Origin: Siphonodentalium dalli | Lineage: Eukaryota > Mollusca > Scaphopoda > Gadilida > Siphonodentaliidae | Reading direction: 5' to 3' | Assembly: GCA_032622095.1 (NCBI GenBank) | Contig: CP136069.1 | Location: forward strand, 39,038,194 to 39,102,193 | DNA: 64,000 bases | Part shown: in pieces, positions 45,994 through 57,068 of the stretch | Position numbering within the stretch: position 1 is the first letter of the stretch | How the letters are laid out: each line of letters begins with the position of its first letter | Position numbers and translations under genes: made by a program | Notes under the pieces: generated by a model | The model's database searches: none | Seen by the model: only the letters and a program-made list of their open reading frames with translations | What the model was told of the DNA's origin: nothing

Positions 45994-46619
45994 CTTTTAT
46001 GGCATGGAAAATATGTAAAATATCACCGTTTTCAGGTACCAAGAACTTCTGTAAATTAGATTTGTTTCAAAAGTGCAGATCATGAGAGGAGACTTAATTT
46101 TTCTTGATTCATTAAATAGTATTATTATTTTCACTTAGAACGACAACTACCCACAACTAATTTTCTATATTTGAGAAATTTCATGTCATTCATGTTCCAT
46201 GAAAACTTGGGCTGAGATTAGTTCTGAGTCATGGGTTCATAATCAAGTTAAAGCTGACCACCATATCTCTTAACACTCTGGTCTAATTCCTTGATGATCG
46301 CTCCCTGCTTGAGTGAACCACACTGCATATCAACATTTGTTTTCACAGGGCTGGAATATTTGTGACTGCTTTATTCTTCATTATAATATATGGGATATGA
46401 CACTATATTATACAATTAAAAATCTAACTCCACATAATGATAACAATTAAGCCTCCTCGCATAGAGCCAAGACAATAAGCTATTTGCATATTGGAGTTTT
46501 GTGTGAATTTGTGTGAAATTATTAATTATTCTAGCAGTTCTTGGTACCGAAAGGGACAACAAAGAAAATAATATTTTCAACCTCTCAAATGTATTAAAAT
46601 CCATTGTTTTTGTCACCTC

Positions 46620-46967
46620 TTAATAATTGCTCAGATTCTGCAAACAATGAAATGTGAAATTCAAACTTTTTCGCCAGCTAGATCCAGAGAAATACTTTGT
46701 TGAACATCTCTTGCCACACTTGGCTTTATTTATGCAAAACGTGCATCTGCATCTCCATCTTAAATGAGATGAATAATTTAATGAGGTTCCTGTGGATAAA
46801 AATAGTTTAAATACTTTTGTGTCGACTCTACATTCCCAGTTTATAAAAACTCGGGTGAAAGGACTCGTTGTTCCTTCATCGTGGAACAATAAAGAGCGTT
46901 CGTGGTTCACTGATAAATAAATTGGGTCATTATGTCTAACTTTAGGGTTTGTTTTAAACGTTTGCAA
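46620..46967 (-). CDS. Cys-rich hypothetical protein fragment (115 codons)
   Basis: I do not recognise this. The minus-strand frame has a charged N-terminal half and a Cys cluster, WRCRCTFC followed by KCGKRC (residues 70-86), with another C near the end. The frame lies within the lectin intron on the opposite strand, with no codon-use or splice evidence. It may be a piece of a transposon protein with a zinc cluster, or chance. Confidence 0.25.
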   Translation of the reverse strand: MQTFKTNPKVRHNDPIYLSVNHERSLLFHDEGTTSPFTRVFINWECRVDTKVFKLFLSTGTSLNYSSHLRWRCRCTFCINKAKCGKRCSTKYFSGSSWRKSLNFTFHCLQNLSNY

Positions 46968-47369
46968 TCAGTGAGTCAGAATCAGCCCCCGTACGTTTAA
47001 CTTGTAACGTGTGTTACTATGGTATTGCCACAGAGATGGACATGGCGGGAACAGTCAGCTAATTGTATGGCGCCAAACCTACATGTTCATCATAATTATA
47101 CTGCCAAACTTGTAAAACTATCATCCCTACAAATTAATAATAGACTATTCCAATGTATACATTTATAACTGAGTGGAATAATCCATTTAGTATAGAAAGC
47201 CCATGGTTAACACACGACCGTTACCGAACGCACCGCATCGTTCCACTGTTCAGCCGGTGCCATCTTCTTCAAGCAGTTCCACGTGCAATGAACAGTTATC
47301 TGTCGTCTGCTTGTATTAAGTGTACACCCATCCAAATCAATTATCTACCATTCCTATGTACACTTTTTA

Positions 47370-47910
47370 AAGGCCCACTTAACTTTTCGAACCGCCAGAT
47401 CACATTATATAAAATGTATGCCATATTGTATACCATTTGAAAGAGAAAGCTCCAAAACTTTGTATTTTCAACTTATTCGATGAAATAAATTGTGAACATG
47501 TTGTTGTTGAGAAACCGTTGTATGTTCTGTGCTGAATTTTCTACACAAAAGTGTTATTTTTTCAATGGAAGGGGAATAACTATATATTTATAATAATTCT
47601 TCTTCCATTGAAAATAAACTAGTGTTTCAGCCTTTTCTCCCGAAAATCAGCACATTATACAGCATTATCTGCTTTTAAAGAACTTGTTTTAGGTAGATAC
47701 TCTGCTTATCGACTAATAATGAGGCGATTCTAAGCAGATTATGTGCGGACAATGATGCAAATAAGCCAAACACTACTGTCTATGTGTACGGTCTTTAAAA
47801 CGAAATAACGGCTATGACTCCATTATCTACTTATTTCAGAATCAAATAATCTACATTATGTACCTACATTCATATTATATGTCGATTATATGCGTATTTA
47901 CGCGAGGGTA
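47370..47910 (+). repeat. Dispersed repeats in lectin intron
   Basis: 47371-47540 resembles pieces at 18220-18290 and 18720-18800. 47640-47910 is the inverted partner of 28350-28690 (AGGTAGATACTCTGCTTAT, AAGCAGATTATGTGCGGAC, ATGACTCCATTATCTACTTA). Confidence 0.65.
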
Positions 47911-47936
47911 TATTGATAGTTTGGCCACTGGTCATT

Positions 47937-48225
47937 TGCCAAATTTTCTAATTTGTTTCGGACCGAGCACAGGTTGGACACTTTTTCGGACCACTTTTAC
48001 GAACTCGACCCAAAAACTTTTCGACCCAAAATGTTGCGCCCAGCTGGCCACTTGAGAATTTGGCGTCATTTGCCACATTTTCTCAAAAAAATCGGACCGA
48101 GCACAAGTTCGACATTTTTTCGGACCACTTTTACGAACTCGACCCAAAAATTGTTCGGCCCAAAATGTTCCGCCCACCTGGCCACTTACGAATTTGGGGC
48201 CATTTGCCACACTTTCCGATATTTT
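47937..48225 (+). repeat. Tandem duplication of a 135-base unit
   Basis: Two full units, starting GCCAAATTTTCT (47937) and GCCACATTTTCT (48071), both with CGGACCGAGCACA, TTTTACGAACTCGACCCAAA and TGGCCACTT, plus a partial third unit. Opposed frames up to 129 codons arise from the repeat. Confidence 0.85.
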
Positions 48226-49280
48226 GCGAATAAGGAATAAGGAATAAGTAACGAAATTCATGTTGCTACAATTTAGTATAAAAAGGGATAAACCAGCGGC
48301 TACACTCGAACCGCACAACAATGCATATAGATTATCACAACTGTGTGGATTTCCGAGGTCCGTAACGCCAAGGCGAAGGAAGCGAGACTTGAATAAAAAA
48401 TAAGTCCGTTTGTACGTATATATATACGGGTTGGATAAAAATCTAGCAGTTTTTGTAGAATGGAACCGAGTTTTAAAGCGTTATTCGCCAATATCGCTGG
48501 AAATATAATAGTCGGTTTGAAATGACATATTTTAATGGATATAGGATTTATTTATAAACGAAGACAGTACTACATAACTCAGTCGTTTCCGCATGTATTT
48601 GAATACTAAGAAGCTAATAATAAGATAGATAACTCTATATACATGTACGTGCATTTTACTAAGAGGAATCAATTGACAATTTGAAATGTAGAGGATCTCT
48701 AACGAGTCGCAATTATATATGCGAAATTTATTAAACGAGTGCACTAAATTCTACTCGAGCCGAACATTAGCGAGGCTCGAATCGAATTTGGCGGACGAGG
48801 TTAGTAAATTTCGTACAGAATTAATTCGAATTTGAGATCCATTTTATCACATTTTAGCAAGGAAAAACTATCTCGAAACGGCTGGGCTTAAAATAATGAA
48901 TATTTATTTCCTTATCACAACCAAAGCGGAAGTGAAGACACCTTCAAGACAAAATATAGTTCCATTTTAAATGTGTCTTTTCATGTTGACAAAATTGTTC
49001 ACCCACCATCATTACCAATGTTTATCTCACAGTCAACACTGAATAACCCAACACATATCGAATACCACAATCATAGTCTAATTTAACATAATAATAAAGT
49101 TCCGACCTAAACATTGACATAATTGCTCAATATAAGCTCGTACGTCACTGCGCGTGCCGATAATACACGTCTGTCTTACTAAACATATTAGGCCGGATTT
49201 AGGGGCTAATTATGTGATTGATAAATAGTATCAAGAGTAAATATCACATACACGTACATTGTCCATGTATATTCACCTAG
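48226..49280. other. Intronic stretch, nothing recognised
   Basis: Continuation of the lectin intron; AT-rich, no supported element. Confidence 0.4.
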
Positions 49281-49483
49281 GGCTGAAACATGGTGGTGGA
49301 TATCTCTACAGAATAACGGCTCGCAATGGCTACACGATTGTCAAGAACTCTCTGAATCTTCTGAGAAGTGGGCGAATAATCAGCCTAATAGAGATGGCTT
49401 GTGTGTGGTTATGATACCGACGACAGGCAAATTTTATGACAGGAACTGCGGTTTAACATATCCAGCTCTTTGTGAGCGCTATG
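49281..49483 (+). CDS. C-type lectin, exon for second half of CTLD (set 1, QPN type)
   Basis: The acceptor TTCACCTAG (49272-49280) opens in phase 2. Joined to 44541 the codon ACG is completed and the text runs A-E-T-W-W-W-I-S-L-Q-N-N-G, then QWLHDCQEL, KWANNQPNRDGLCVVMIP, KFYDRNCG and YPALCERY. This gives the WWI-core, the long-loop motif QPN, and the conserved cysteines of the CTLD C-terminal half (LCVV, RNCG, ALCE). QPN is intermediate between the mannose-type EPN and galactose-type QPD motifs, and the usual WND is replaced by FYD, so calcium/sugar binding may be altered. It closes at donor ATG|GTCAGT (49484), phase 1. Confidence 0.88.
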
Positions 49484-49691
49484 GTCAGTTGAATCATATT
49501 TAAATACCAATATCATGGTCACCTGTTCCTTCTGGGGATCCATTCTGTAATCGTTTACGATAAACATATAGTTTTATCATAAAATGTCAAAGTGTCAATC
49601 CACGGAATACAGAAGAACCATGTCACACATTTAGCCATTAAGGTTATTTATCAATAACCTACATTTCTTGCTTACTCTCTGCTATATATAG

Positions 49692-49738
49692 AAATTACAG
49701 CCGCATCGAATGGTATGACCAGGCGTCGTCTGCGTTGA
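49692..49738 (+). CDS. C-type lectin, short terminal exon (set 1)
   Basis: After a TATATAG acceptor (49685-49691), phase 1 joining to 49483 gives E-I-T-A-A-S-N-G-M-T-R-R-R-L-R and a TGA at 49736-49738. The exon is supported by its relative at 29240 (E-M-T-A-A-S-N), where the shared codons differ mainly at third positions. The acceptor lacks a good pyrimidine tract and a longer alternative frame (NYSRIEWYDQASSAL) exists in another phase, so the exon is plausible, not certain. A possible polyadenylation signal AATAAA follows at 50097-50102. Confidence 0.5.
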
Positions 49739-50610
49739 ACACGTCATTGTCGTTGTACGTCAACGCATCGAGTCAATGGCTAAGTACCAGAAGTAGGACA
49801 ACTTGTTGAGTTTGATAGTTAATTTATGAGTCTTTATAATTCCTCAAATATATCGCATGCAGGTTTCGGTACATGTACTATGTCTTTAAATTCACAGAAA
49901 ATGATTTCCGACAGATATCCCTTTCTTGGCGCCAAAATACACCAACAATATTCCCGAGGCGACTGTGTTTCTGAAACAAAAAACAAGATGGCGGATAAGC
50001 ACCTAATATTTATTTCATATTAGGTCATCGACCTAATATGGGTTCATATACCGTCACTATATATCGACGCTGATTGGCTAATTGCAAGAGCTGACATAAT
50101 AAATATATATATACCAAGCACCAAATCGTATAGCAAACTCAATAACATTTCGTCGAACTTGCGGCAGCATTCTTATCGTCACTATCTAGCAACGTTTCTC
50201 AGGTCAATAATATTTATCACAATCCCAAGTGCCCAGTCGATCGGTGGCGAGTGTCGCCTTCAGTTCACCTTTGTGTTCCTGAAGCATGCGATAATGTTTA
50301 TCAGATTGTCTTCACAGGGAGCGATCATTTGTAACCCGCACGCACGGATAGTGAGGCCCACACCTTCACAGTTTGTAGTTCGACCGATGTGCATATGGCA
50401 TCGCAAAACCATGCCCACATACAATAAGTTTACCGTTAAAGGTATACTCAATCCGATTAGACGCTCCTAAATTACTATTTCTTTGGCTTTGGGAGTAAAA
50501 CATATTTTATTCGAGTCGAGGAACCTACCCTTCAAAGCTCAGAGTGATCATATGTCAATTTTTTAAATTTGTTAATTTTTGGAGATGTGGTCCACTTCCA
50601 CGTGCTCAAA

Positions 50611-50719
50611 CGGACAAATTGCGGGTGTAAGATGGATAACTCTAAAATCAAGTGGTTGTTATTGTTAATAATAACCACTTAATTTTAGAGTTATCCATCT
50701 TACACCCGCAATTTGTCCG
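50611..50719. repeat. Near-perfect 109-base palindrome
   Basis: CGGACAAATTGCGGGTGTAA through AGTGGTTGTTATT is inverted after a five-base loop, with two mismatches in about 52 base pairs. It lies 125 bases upstream of the second CTLD first-half exon and must form a strong hairpin as RNA or extruded DNA. Confidence 0.9.
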
Positions 50720-50843
50720 TAATTTGTCTAGCTATGTCAAGCTATGTGATCTTCATAAATGTGTCATATATGTGTTTGTCTGCGTCGCTGAGCTACACGA
50801 ATTAAGATGTGCACTGCACGGGACCATTATTCCGATATTTCAG

Positions 50844-51018
50844 TCGAAGAGTCCGTTTCACCATGCCAAATTTTAGCGAAGAAATTCAACCAAACAGACA
50901 AGTGTTACTGGCGGAATAGCAAACATGTGAGCGCCGACGCAGCAGCCGAATTCTGCACCCAGAGTGGCGGCGAGATGGTGGAAGTCAAAGATATAGAGAC
51001 TACATCATTCATCATTTC
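50844..51018 (+). CDS. C-type lectin, exon for first half of CTLD (set 2)
   Basis: The acceptor CGATATTTCAG (50833-50843) opens in phase 1 and the frame reads V-E-E-S-V-S-P-C, AKKFNQTDKCYWRNSKHV, AAEFCTQSGGEM and VEVKDIETTSFIISD. The three cysteines and the KCYW and SFI landmarks align with 44364-44541, so it is a paralogous exon. The only GT near the end is GAT|GTCTAAG at 51019, which gives phase 0, unlike the phase-2 donor of set 1 and the phase-2 acceptor of 55992. A TAA follows in frame at 51022-51024. Either the donor has decayed, or a linking exon is missed, or the frame ends here as a truncated lectin. No own signal peptide is seen; the 39602 exon fits in phase. Confidence 0.78.
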
Positions 51019-51479
51019 CGATGTCTAAGCATAATATATGTCGAATATGAACGGCAATTTAAACATGTATAACATGTCCGTTGTTTCATTGTTACGTATA
51101 GTAAATGGAATAGATCCAGACTTTGTTGTAATATTCGACAGTGTTCTATATCGCAACCGTTGGTGATCCACGGTTAAACCCATTCCCTTTGTTCCACCGG
51201 GTGCATTATTTCTCACGAACGGACACGACACACTAGAATGTTCGTGTCTCCTCAAGGTATGCATAAATACACCTGCGACAGAACTTAACTTGACAGTGTA
51301 CATGTGTCCCCTGTTCTCTGGTCTTAAACATGCTCGAAAAGTTCATCAGATTCGATGTCATATAGGCGATGAAAAAGTTCATATGTTTCAATCAATCCTC
51401 CCCTGCGTCGTCGATATTTCAGGGACTTTAAGCTTACTCCACTCATTTGTGTCCTGTATTCGGTGTTTTAATTAAGGTA

Positions 51480-51830
51480 TATATACGTTTTGTTGCCGGT
51501 CTCGGAACTTTCTCGATTGCTATTGAATGTTACCAGATACCAGATTGTATTACCATATTCAAGATCGGTCTCACCATAGTTGAAAAGGACTATTTTATTA
51601 TCTGCATTACTCTTGTGGCTTTTAACACCATTTCACTTATGTGCTGATCGGAAGATAGCGTGTTGTCTATTGTAATCCCGGGGTCTTTCTCGCGGGCATA
51701 AGCTTAGATTGCTGGTCTCACCCGAACGTCAGTCATATAGAATTCTACCATCGGGTTGTTGTATGCCATGAATTTCGTGATTTTATTTTTTTTGGAATTA
51801 AATCTGAGTTGCCATTGAAGTCACTAGCCC
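51480..51830 (-). pseudogene. LINE reverse transcriptase, region after the catalytic core
   Basis: Minus-strand frames read F-N-P/S-K-K-I-K near 51800, EKDPGITIDNTLSSDQHISE with VLKATRVMQIIK (about 51590-51690), then MVRP, LEYGNTIW in a shifted frame and IEKVPRPATKR (about 51490-51525). This is the block KDLGVxID...HI...V.KA......VRP.LEYG..IW....IE.VQRRATK that follows the FADD/YADD motif in Jockey/CR1-like RTs. Stops and frameshifts make it dead. It lies inside the lectin region, opposite strand. Confidence 0.85.
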
Positions 51831-53111
51831 TCGCCCGGGGGACACGAGATGCGCCACACGAGCAATGCACAATTGCAGTCCAAAGGCAAAGCACACCTAG
51901 GAAGAAAACTTTTTAGAAGGAACCCTCGTCGGCTGAAGCTACGATTCCACCACCAGTGTGTGAATAATCCGCTGAAATGTCTCTGTTTAAAATGACATAA
52001 CCAGAAGGTTATCGTAGAAGGGCACACTGGCACGACCCTAAGCAAACAAAAGCTTACACTAAATGGAGATTTAGCCCCTTTCTTGGCACATCGACCTTTC
52101 AGATTTTCTGTTGTACGGCATATACTATCAGCTAGACGGGATTTAGCCACATAATCTACGGCTCTAAACATTTGATTACAACATCAAACATAAAGACGTC
52201 CAGAAAGAATAACCATCGTCTGCCACAAGTGTATATCGCCTTTTTATCGTGGTACCGTATCGAAATTGTCAAAAGTTATACACTGTATCACACATCAATA
52301 ACTGGTTGACAAATCAGCACGTTAAAAATGGATATTTGGCTGTTATATGGCGGCAACAAGCGAGCAAGTAATATTTACGCTTAAAATCAGATAAAATAGA
52401 AATTTTCGCATTAAACATGGCACAAGATGCTAAATACGACGATTAAGTGACTAAGCCAAGGCTTTGTCCCAAGCTTAGCCGTTCTTGATGGAAGTGACTA
52501 AAACCTAAAATTGGCAGCTTGAAACTTTTTCAAAGTCATAAGTCTGTTAACGCTCCAATTATATTGGAATAACATTAGACAATTACTTTTATCACATATT
52601 TTCGTACATCATTCGTCATCATTGGCATGCCGATTTAGTTGGTTTATAGAGTGCATGATTACCGAATCAAAACCTGGCTTTTTTACGAAATTACGGCAAT
52701 TTTTTTGTACGTTCTCTCTCGTTTTAAACACAAGTTGCTGCCCGCGAAGTCTACAATATCGTGCCAAAACACTATATAGTTACATGTACACCGATGATTC
52801 TCTTTCACGTTCTTCGATTCATTCTGATTGGACAAGTCCTAACATTGCCTTATGTATTCGGCCATTTACTATTTTATAGGCCCATAAATGCAACAAAACT
52901 GACGTTGAGTTTGCATATATATGCACCACATAGTAAAACTGACGTTGAGTATAGCTGTATATAAAAGATTTACAGCATAGTAACATCTGTACCACAAACT
53001 TATGGTAAACTTTGGTAGGCTTTCAGTTCACTATAGTTCAGCACATGATGTTTCTGGTATAAATGATAGTCCTTAAATCCCATATCTTTTTTTACAAAAA
53101 CATGTACTGTT
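51831..53111. other. Non-coding stretch within the lectin region
   Basis: A 115-codon minus frame at 51824-52171 and two 67-85 codon plus frames at 52.7 kb show no recognisable domain. Short repeat AAAACTGACGTTGAGT occurs twice (52897, 52936). Confidence 0.4.
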
Positions 53112-53117
53112 ATATAT

Positions 53118-54324
53118 GAGGGTGACGACCCCCCTTTTCGTACGCTGGATGCGGGGTCTGTTATGGCGTATTCCGGATGCCAGACCACCGTACGCCGGAT
53201 GCTGTCGGGCACATATATCGGATGCCGGATGCTTCCATTGATAATTTTTCTTGACGTTAAACAGCAAAAACACAACGAAAGTACGTCCGCTAATTTATAT
53301 TTCTTTGCTCGGACACTCTATTTTCCACAATTTAGCTAATTATACGTCTCGTTATCACATCTGACATATCTAAATAGTGATAATTAATATATAGTACCTA
53401 CTGTTAAAATAAATCGCAGTGCTGATCTGCGATATCGGTTTGTTATATTATCCGATAGAGTTGTCGCCCATCTGAATTCTGCTTGGCAATAATTTTGAAT
53501 ATGTAATTAATTTTGAAAAATGTATTTAGAAGCCTGCATGCGACTTCATTTTAATAACACCATTATTACCATCTGATCGGATTGAGTACCTTTAATTTGA
53601 AATATTAAATATTAAAAAGATGTTAGTTTTCTATTTGCGTGTCCCTGGTGTTCAATACTACCGTAGTGTACGACAATGAACGGTCACCCAAGATTAGCTA
53701 GGTGGTTTCCGCACATGCCACTTCAACTTCTCCTCATTCAGTATATTATACCACTCCTGTCATTTGGATCTATGCCTTTCAACCCAACCCAATACGCCCT
53801 ATCATGTCATTAACTCCCGGCCATATTAAATCCACCATGCAGGTCCGGTTCCGTGGTATCAAGAGATTCTTCCATGCAGCCCCGGTTGTTTTATTGCTGC
53901 AGATCAAAGTTCTGGAGTAGCATTTCCATATATGGAGCTTTTGAATATTCATGACTTCCATATATGTCATATATGGAAATGCTACTCCAAAACTTTGATC
54001 TGTAGCACTAAAACCACGGAACCGGACCTGGTGGATCCAATATTGCCGCAAGTAAGTTAGACAGGGCGTATATGTATGATATGAGATCATACATTTAGTA
54101 AAAAGTTTAATCTTTCCGTAAAGCTGCTAAATCAAATCATTACTAGCCAATACGGAGACTAATTCCAATACATCATGCCAACGTTCACTTCGTTCCTGAG
54201 TCTGTTTTCAATAAATTTAATCAAATAGTATTCCGGATGCCGCCTCTCTGTTATGGCGTATTCCGGATGCCGGGGTCCATTTTAAGCCGGATGCCGGATG
54301 CCAGGGGGGGGGGTCGTCACCCTC
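53118..54324. mobile_element. 1.2 kb TIR element containing an inner palindrome
   Basis: The left end GAGGGTGACGACCCCCC (53118) is inverted at the right end (54308-54324), and ATATAT flanks both sides (53112-53117, 54325-54330). Subterminal copies of ATTCCGGATGCC / GCCGGATGCC stand at 53173-53230 and 54231-54300, same word in the two ends. No transposase frame. Confidence 0.8.
53788..54073. repeat. Inner palindrome, about 130-base arms
   Basis: TACGCCCTATCA.., GGTCCGGTTCCGTGG and GATCAAAGTTxTGGAGTAGC with CATTTCCATATATGG on the left are inverted on the right up to AGACAGGGCGTAT; the loop is at about 53945. It sits in the middle of the 53118-54324 element. Confidence 0.8.
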
Positions 54325-54330
54325 ATATAT

Positions 54331-55600
54331 GCTTGTAGAAACTAATCTCCCCATGGTTTTACAACAAACATCGCGGTCGAATTTTAAATGGTAAGCTAAA
54401 TTAAAACCATATACTGTGGTGACCTTCATGCACACTGTAGTTAATTAAATGATGGCTTTACTATGATATAGTTTTGAAATTGATTACTCTCATCTGTTTG
54501 GCAAAATTATATATGGTGATCAAGAATATTTAAGATATGATCATATAAATATATAACATTAAATTAAATTAAATATAATACCATGCACATGTTCATGCAG
54601 GTAACTGGTGTACATGCATAATAAAACATGGTACCGGTATTCCCATAGTGCGCTATAGAACAAGTATCCTTGAGGGTAGAAGATATTCCAGAGTGAGCAT
54701 TTTTCTATCACAAAACAATGGAAAACTATAGAACACCATAGTTATTGTAGCAAAGCCATACTTTAAATGTAACTATATGGTGGGCTGGGGATTAATTAGT
54801 ACCAAACATGGTTTAGAGAATCCATGGTAAAATTATTCGTGGTAAATCAAAACCATGGCATGGAAATGGCAATCTCGGTAAAAGAAATATACAGTGTTAG
54901 GTAGAGAGAGCGGTTTGATACAGTGTTATGTAGATAGAGCAGTTTAATGTCCCTTGTCGGAGATGTCGCCAGGATCCGCGTATATACATATACATGTCTT
55001 TGGAATTACTGGGGTGACAATTTGTGGCCATCGTATATATGATATAGAAACGGATCAGGATTTGTCATCAGGACCCGTATGCCTGTATATAAATGTAGTC
55101 AACACAACGTGAAGTTAATAGCTAGATCTAATCGTCTCTATATGACTATCTGGAACCCACATAATTCAGCTCGGACTTAAACATCTTCGATAGCAAAGTG
55201 GAAGAAAAATCATCATATATAATTGAAATTTCAAGTTGTTCATCCCATATGAATAACTCGCATTTATTGGATATCGTATATAACACTCTAAGGTGTGGAC
55301 CTGTAAACTTATCCTTGCCCCAGGACAGGACATCAGATAAACCAGATAAAATACTTTCCCACCTCAGGCAAAGTTAACTATTATAATATGTTTGACTGGC
55401 GACGTTAGAAGTTTTATCGATAGAAACCTCCCCATGATGTAATCATGATGTAATAAATGGTATTGTATTGCATGGATGCACAATAGAGAGGAGTAAATAG
55501 AGATCAGGGCACAAGTTTGATGGATGTGTTTATATTTATCCCCCAATGCACGATACCTGAAATTTTATGTGGTTGATACACAGCCCCGATGACAATGCCA
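54331..55600. other. Non-coding stretch, nothing recognised
   Basis: AT-rich; several TACAGTGTTA.GTAGA words (54893, 54921) but no larger structure. Confidence 0.4.
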
Positions 55601-55689
55601 ATTCTTTTCTGACTGCCATCGATGATGTTGCATCATCTGCGTTTATTGTTATCTTGTTTTATATCACCGAGAGTTTTTTTTTAATTTCG

Positions 55690-55915
55690 CTGTTTTGCCT
55701 CATTTAGAAAATTTAGGAAAATATAAGGGGAAATATGATCGCCCTCATCATCCCTCTTTTTGAGTAATTTACAGAAAACAGTTGCAATTGATTTAGTCAG
55801 GTATCCAAAATAAAGGGGACTAACTCCGCTCAGAAGAATTTGACAAATTTTACATTGTAGTCTTCTGGGCCCGGATTACAGTCGTTTCTTTTCAAAGCAG
55901 AAATAGGATCATCTA
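55690..55915 (-). pseudogene. LINE reverse transcriptase, N-terminal RT block
   Basis: The minus-strand frame reads PISALKRNDCNPGPEDYNVK then FVKFF, a stop, AELVPFILD, a stop, LNQLQLFSVNYSKRGMM. It resembles the start of LINE RT domains (I..LK..KSPGPDGxxxEFFKFFW.EL.PF....N......LSxxQKRGIIxLI). Two stops in about 65 codons mark it as decayed. It ends about 75 bases before the lectin exon at 55992. Confidence 0.65.
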
Positions 55916-55991
55916 ATGTGCGCACGGTTGTAAACTTGCCATCTTGTATCTGCCGGGATCTTCGTCAAATAAGTTGTTTGGTTTGTTGCAG

Positions 55992-56230
55992 GCTACCAGG
56001 TATGGTCATTGGCCGTTTCTATATCGGCGCCAATGACCGCTCACATGAAGGCACATGGGAATATTGGAATGGAGATTCTCCAGTCACATGGACCAACTGG
56101 AAATCTCGTAGTGGTACTGATGAGCCTAATGGCGGTCAGGGAGAAAACTGTGTTTTCATTTCAAAGTCGACAGCTAAATGGCAAGACTGTTCCTGTTCAA
56201 ACGAGTGTGTGGCTGTCTGTCAAGCCAACG
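55992..56230 (+). CDS. C-type lectin, exon for second half of CTLD (set 2, EPN type)
   Basis: The acceptor TTTGTTGCAG (55982-55991) opens in phase 2 and the frame reads L-P-G-M-V-I-G-R-F-Y-I-G-A-N-D, EGTWEYWNGDSPVTWTNWK, DEPNGGQGENCVFIS, KWQDCSCSNECVAVCQAN. It has the F/Y-IGAND core, the W-x-Y-W-x-G-D block, the EPN motif of mannose-type calcium sites and WQD in the place of WND, plus the conserved cysteines. The exon is thus a full-looking carbohydrate-binding half. It ends ACG|GTACGT (56231), phase 1, matching the Thr-rich exon at 57069. Its phase-2 acceptor fits the donor at 44541 but not that at 51018. Confidence 0.9.
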
Positions 56231-56639
56231 GTACGTCTTAATGATTACTAAATGGGATTGGGAACCGAGAATTGACGTGTGGAAAAAATGCCACCGTTTG
56301 ACATTGTTTGGTCGTGATCTGCGAATTATTTTTTTTACGACATCGAGCACCCCTCCCCAACGCAGCAGTCAATAATTGGACCACGGCCAATTTTTAGAAA
56401 TGAAATAAGCTTGAGTTGCTCTACAACACAATATTTATCCATTTCCGCTAACCCAATGCATTCCAGAGATACTCGTGTCGATAAATGTGAGAGGCCGGTT
56501 TAAGGGCCATATAACTCCATAAAGTAAGCACGGACACAACACTCAGTGACTTAACGGCCGTCTACTGTAGGAGATATACACACACTGAAAATTTCAGCGT
56601 TCAACATTTAGCGGTTCCTGAGATTGAGCATCACACATT

Positions 56640-57050
56640 TCCTCAGTATAATAATAATAATAGAGAAAAATTATGAAACAAATACAATATACTTCAATAT
56701 TAAAATATGGATGTATAATAAGGAGTGAACACGTATATCCACTTCAGAGCTATGTACAAAGTATTGGTATCAACGTTTTGCAGTAGTTGTCCCTAAGTTA
56801 TCGTCGTTGCAGTCATCACCATCATCATCACCATCGTCGTCGTTATCGTCATCCTTCATCGCCCATCATCATTGTCGTCATTATCATCACCATCATAATC
56901 TTTAATACCACCTTCGCCATCATTGGGCTCATCAACACCACCATCGTCGATATAATAGTTATCGTCATCCCTCGTCATCATCATAGTCATAGTCATCATC
57001 ATCATATGCGTAGTCGTCGTTGCAGTAGCCACCCTGTCGTCACATACTAT
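56640..57050 (+). repeat. CAT/CAC microsatellite-rich intron
   Basis: 56815-57010 is dominated by ATCATCACC, CGTCGTC and GTCATC words. The 93-codon frame with a His-rich start is a translation of the microsatellite. Confidence 0.6.
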
Positions 57051-57068
57051 CGTTACATACTATTTTAG

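Noticed and set aside
51824-52171. 115-codon minus frame
   Set aside because: No motif recognised, low-complexity Phe/Ser/Arg content; no splice or repeat support as a gene.
56787-57068. His-rich frame before the Thr-rich exon
   Set aside because: Translation of an ATC/CAC microsatellite in the intron, directly preceding a good acceptor.
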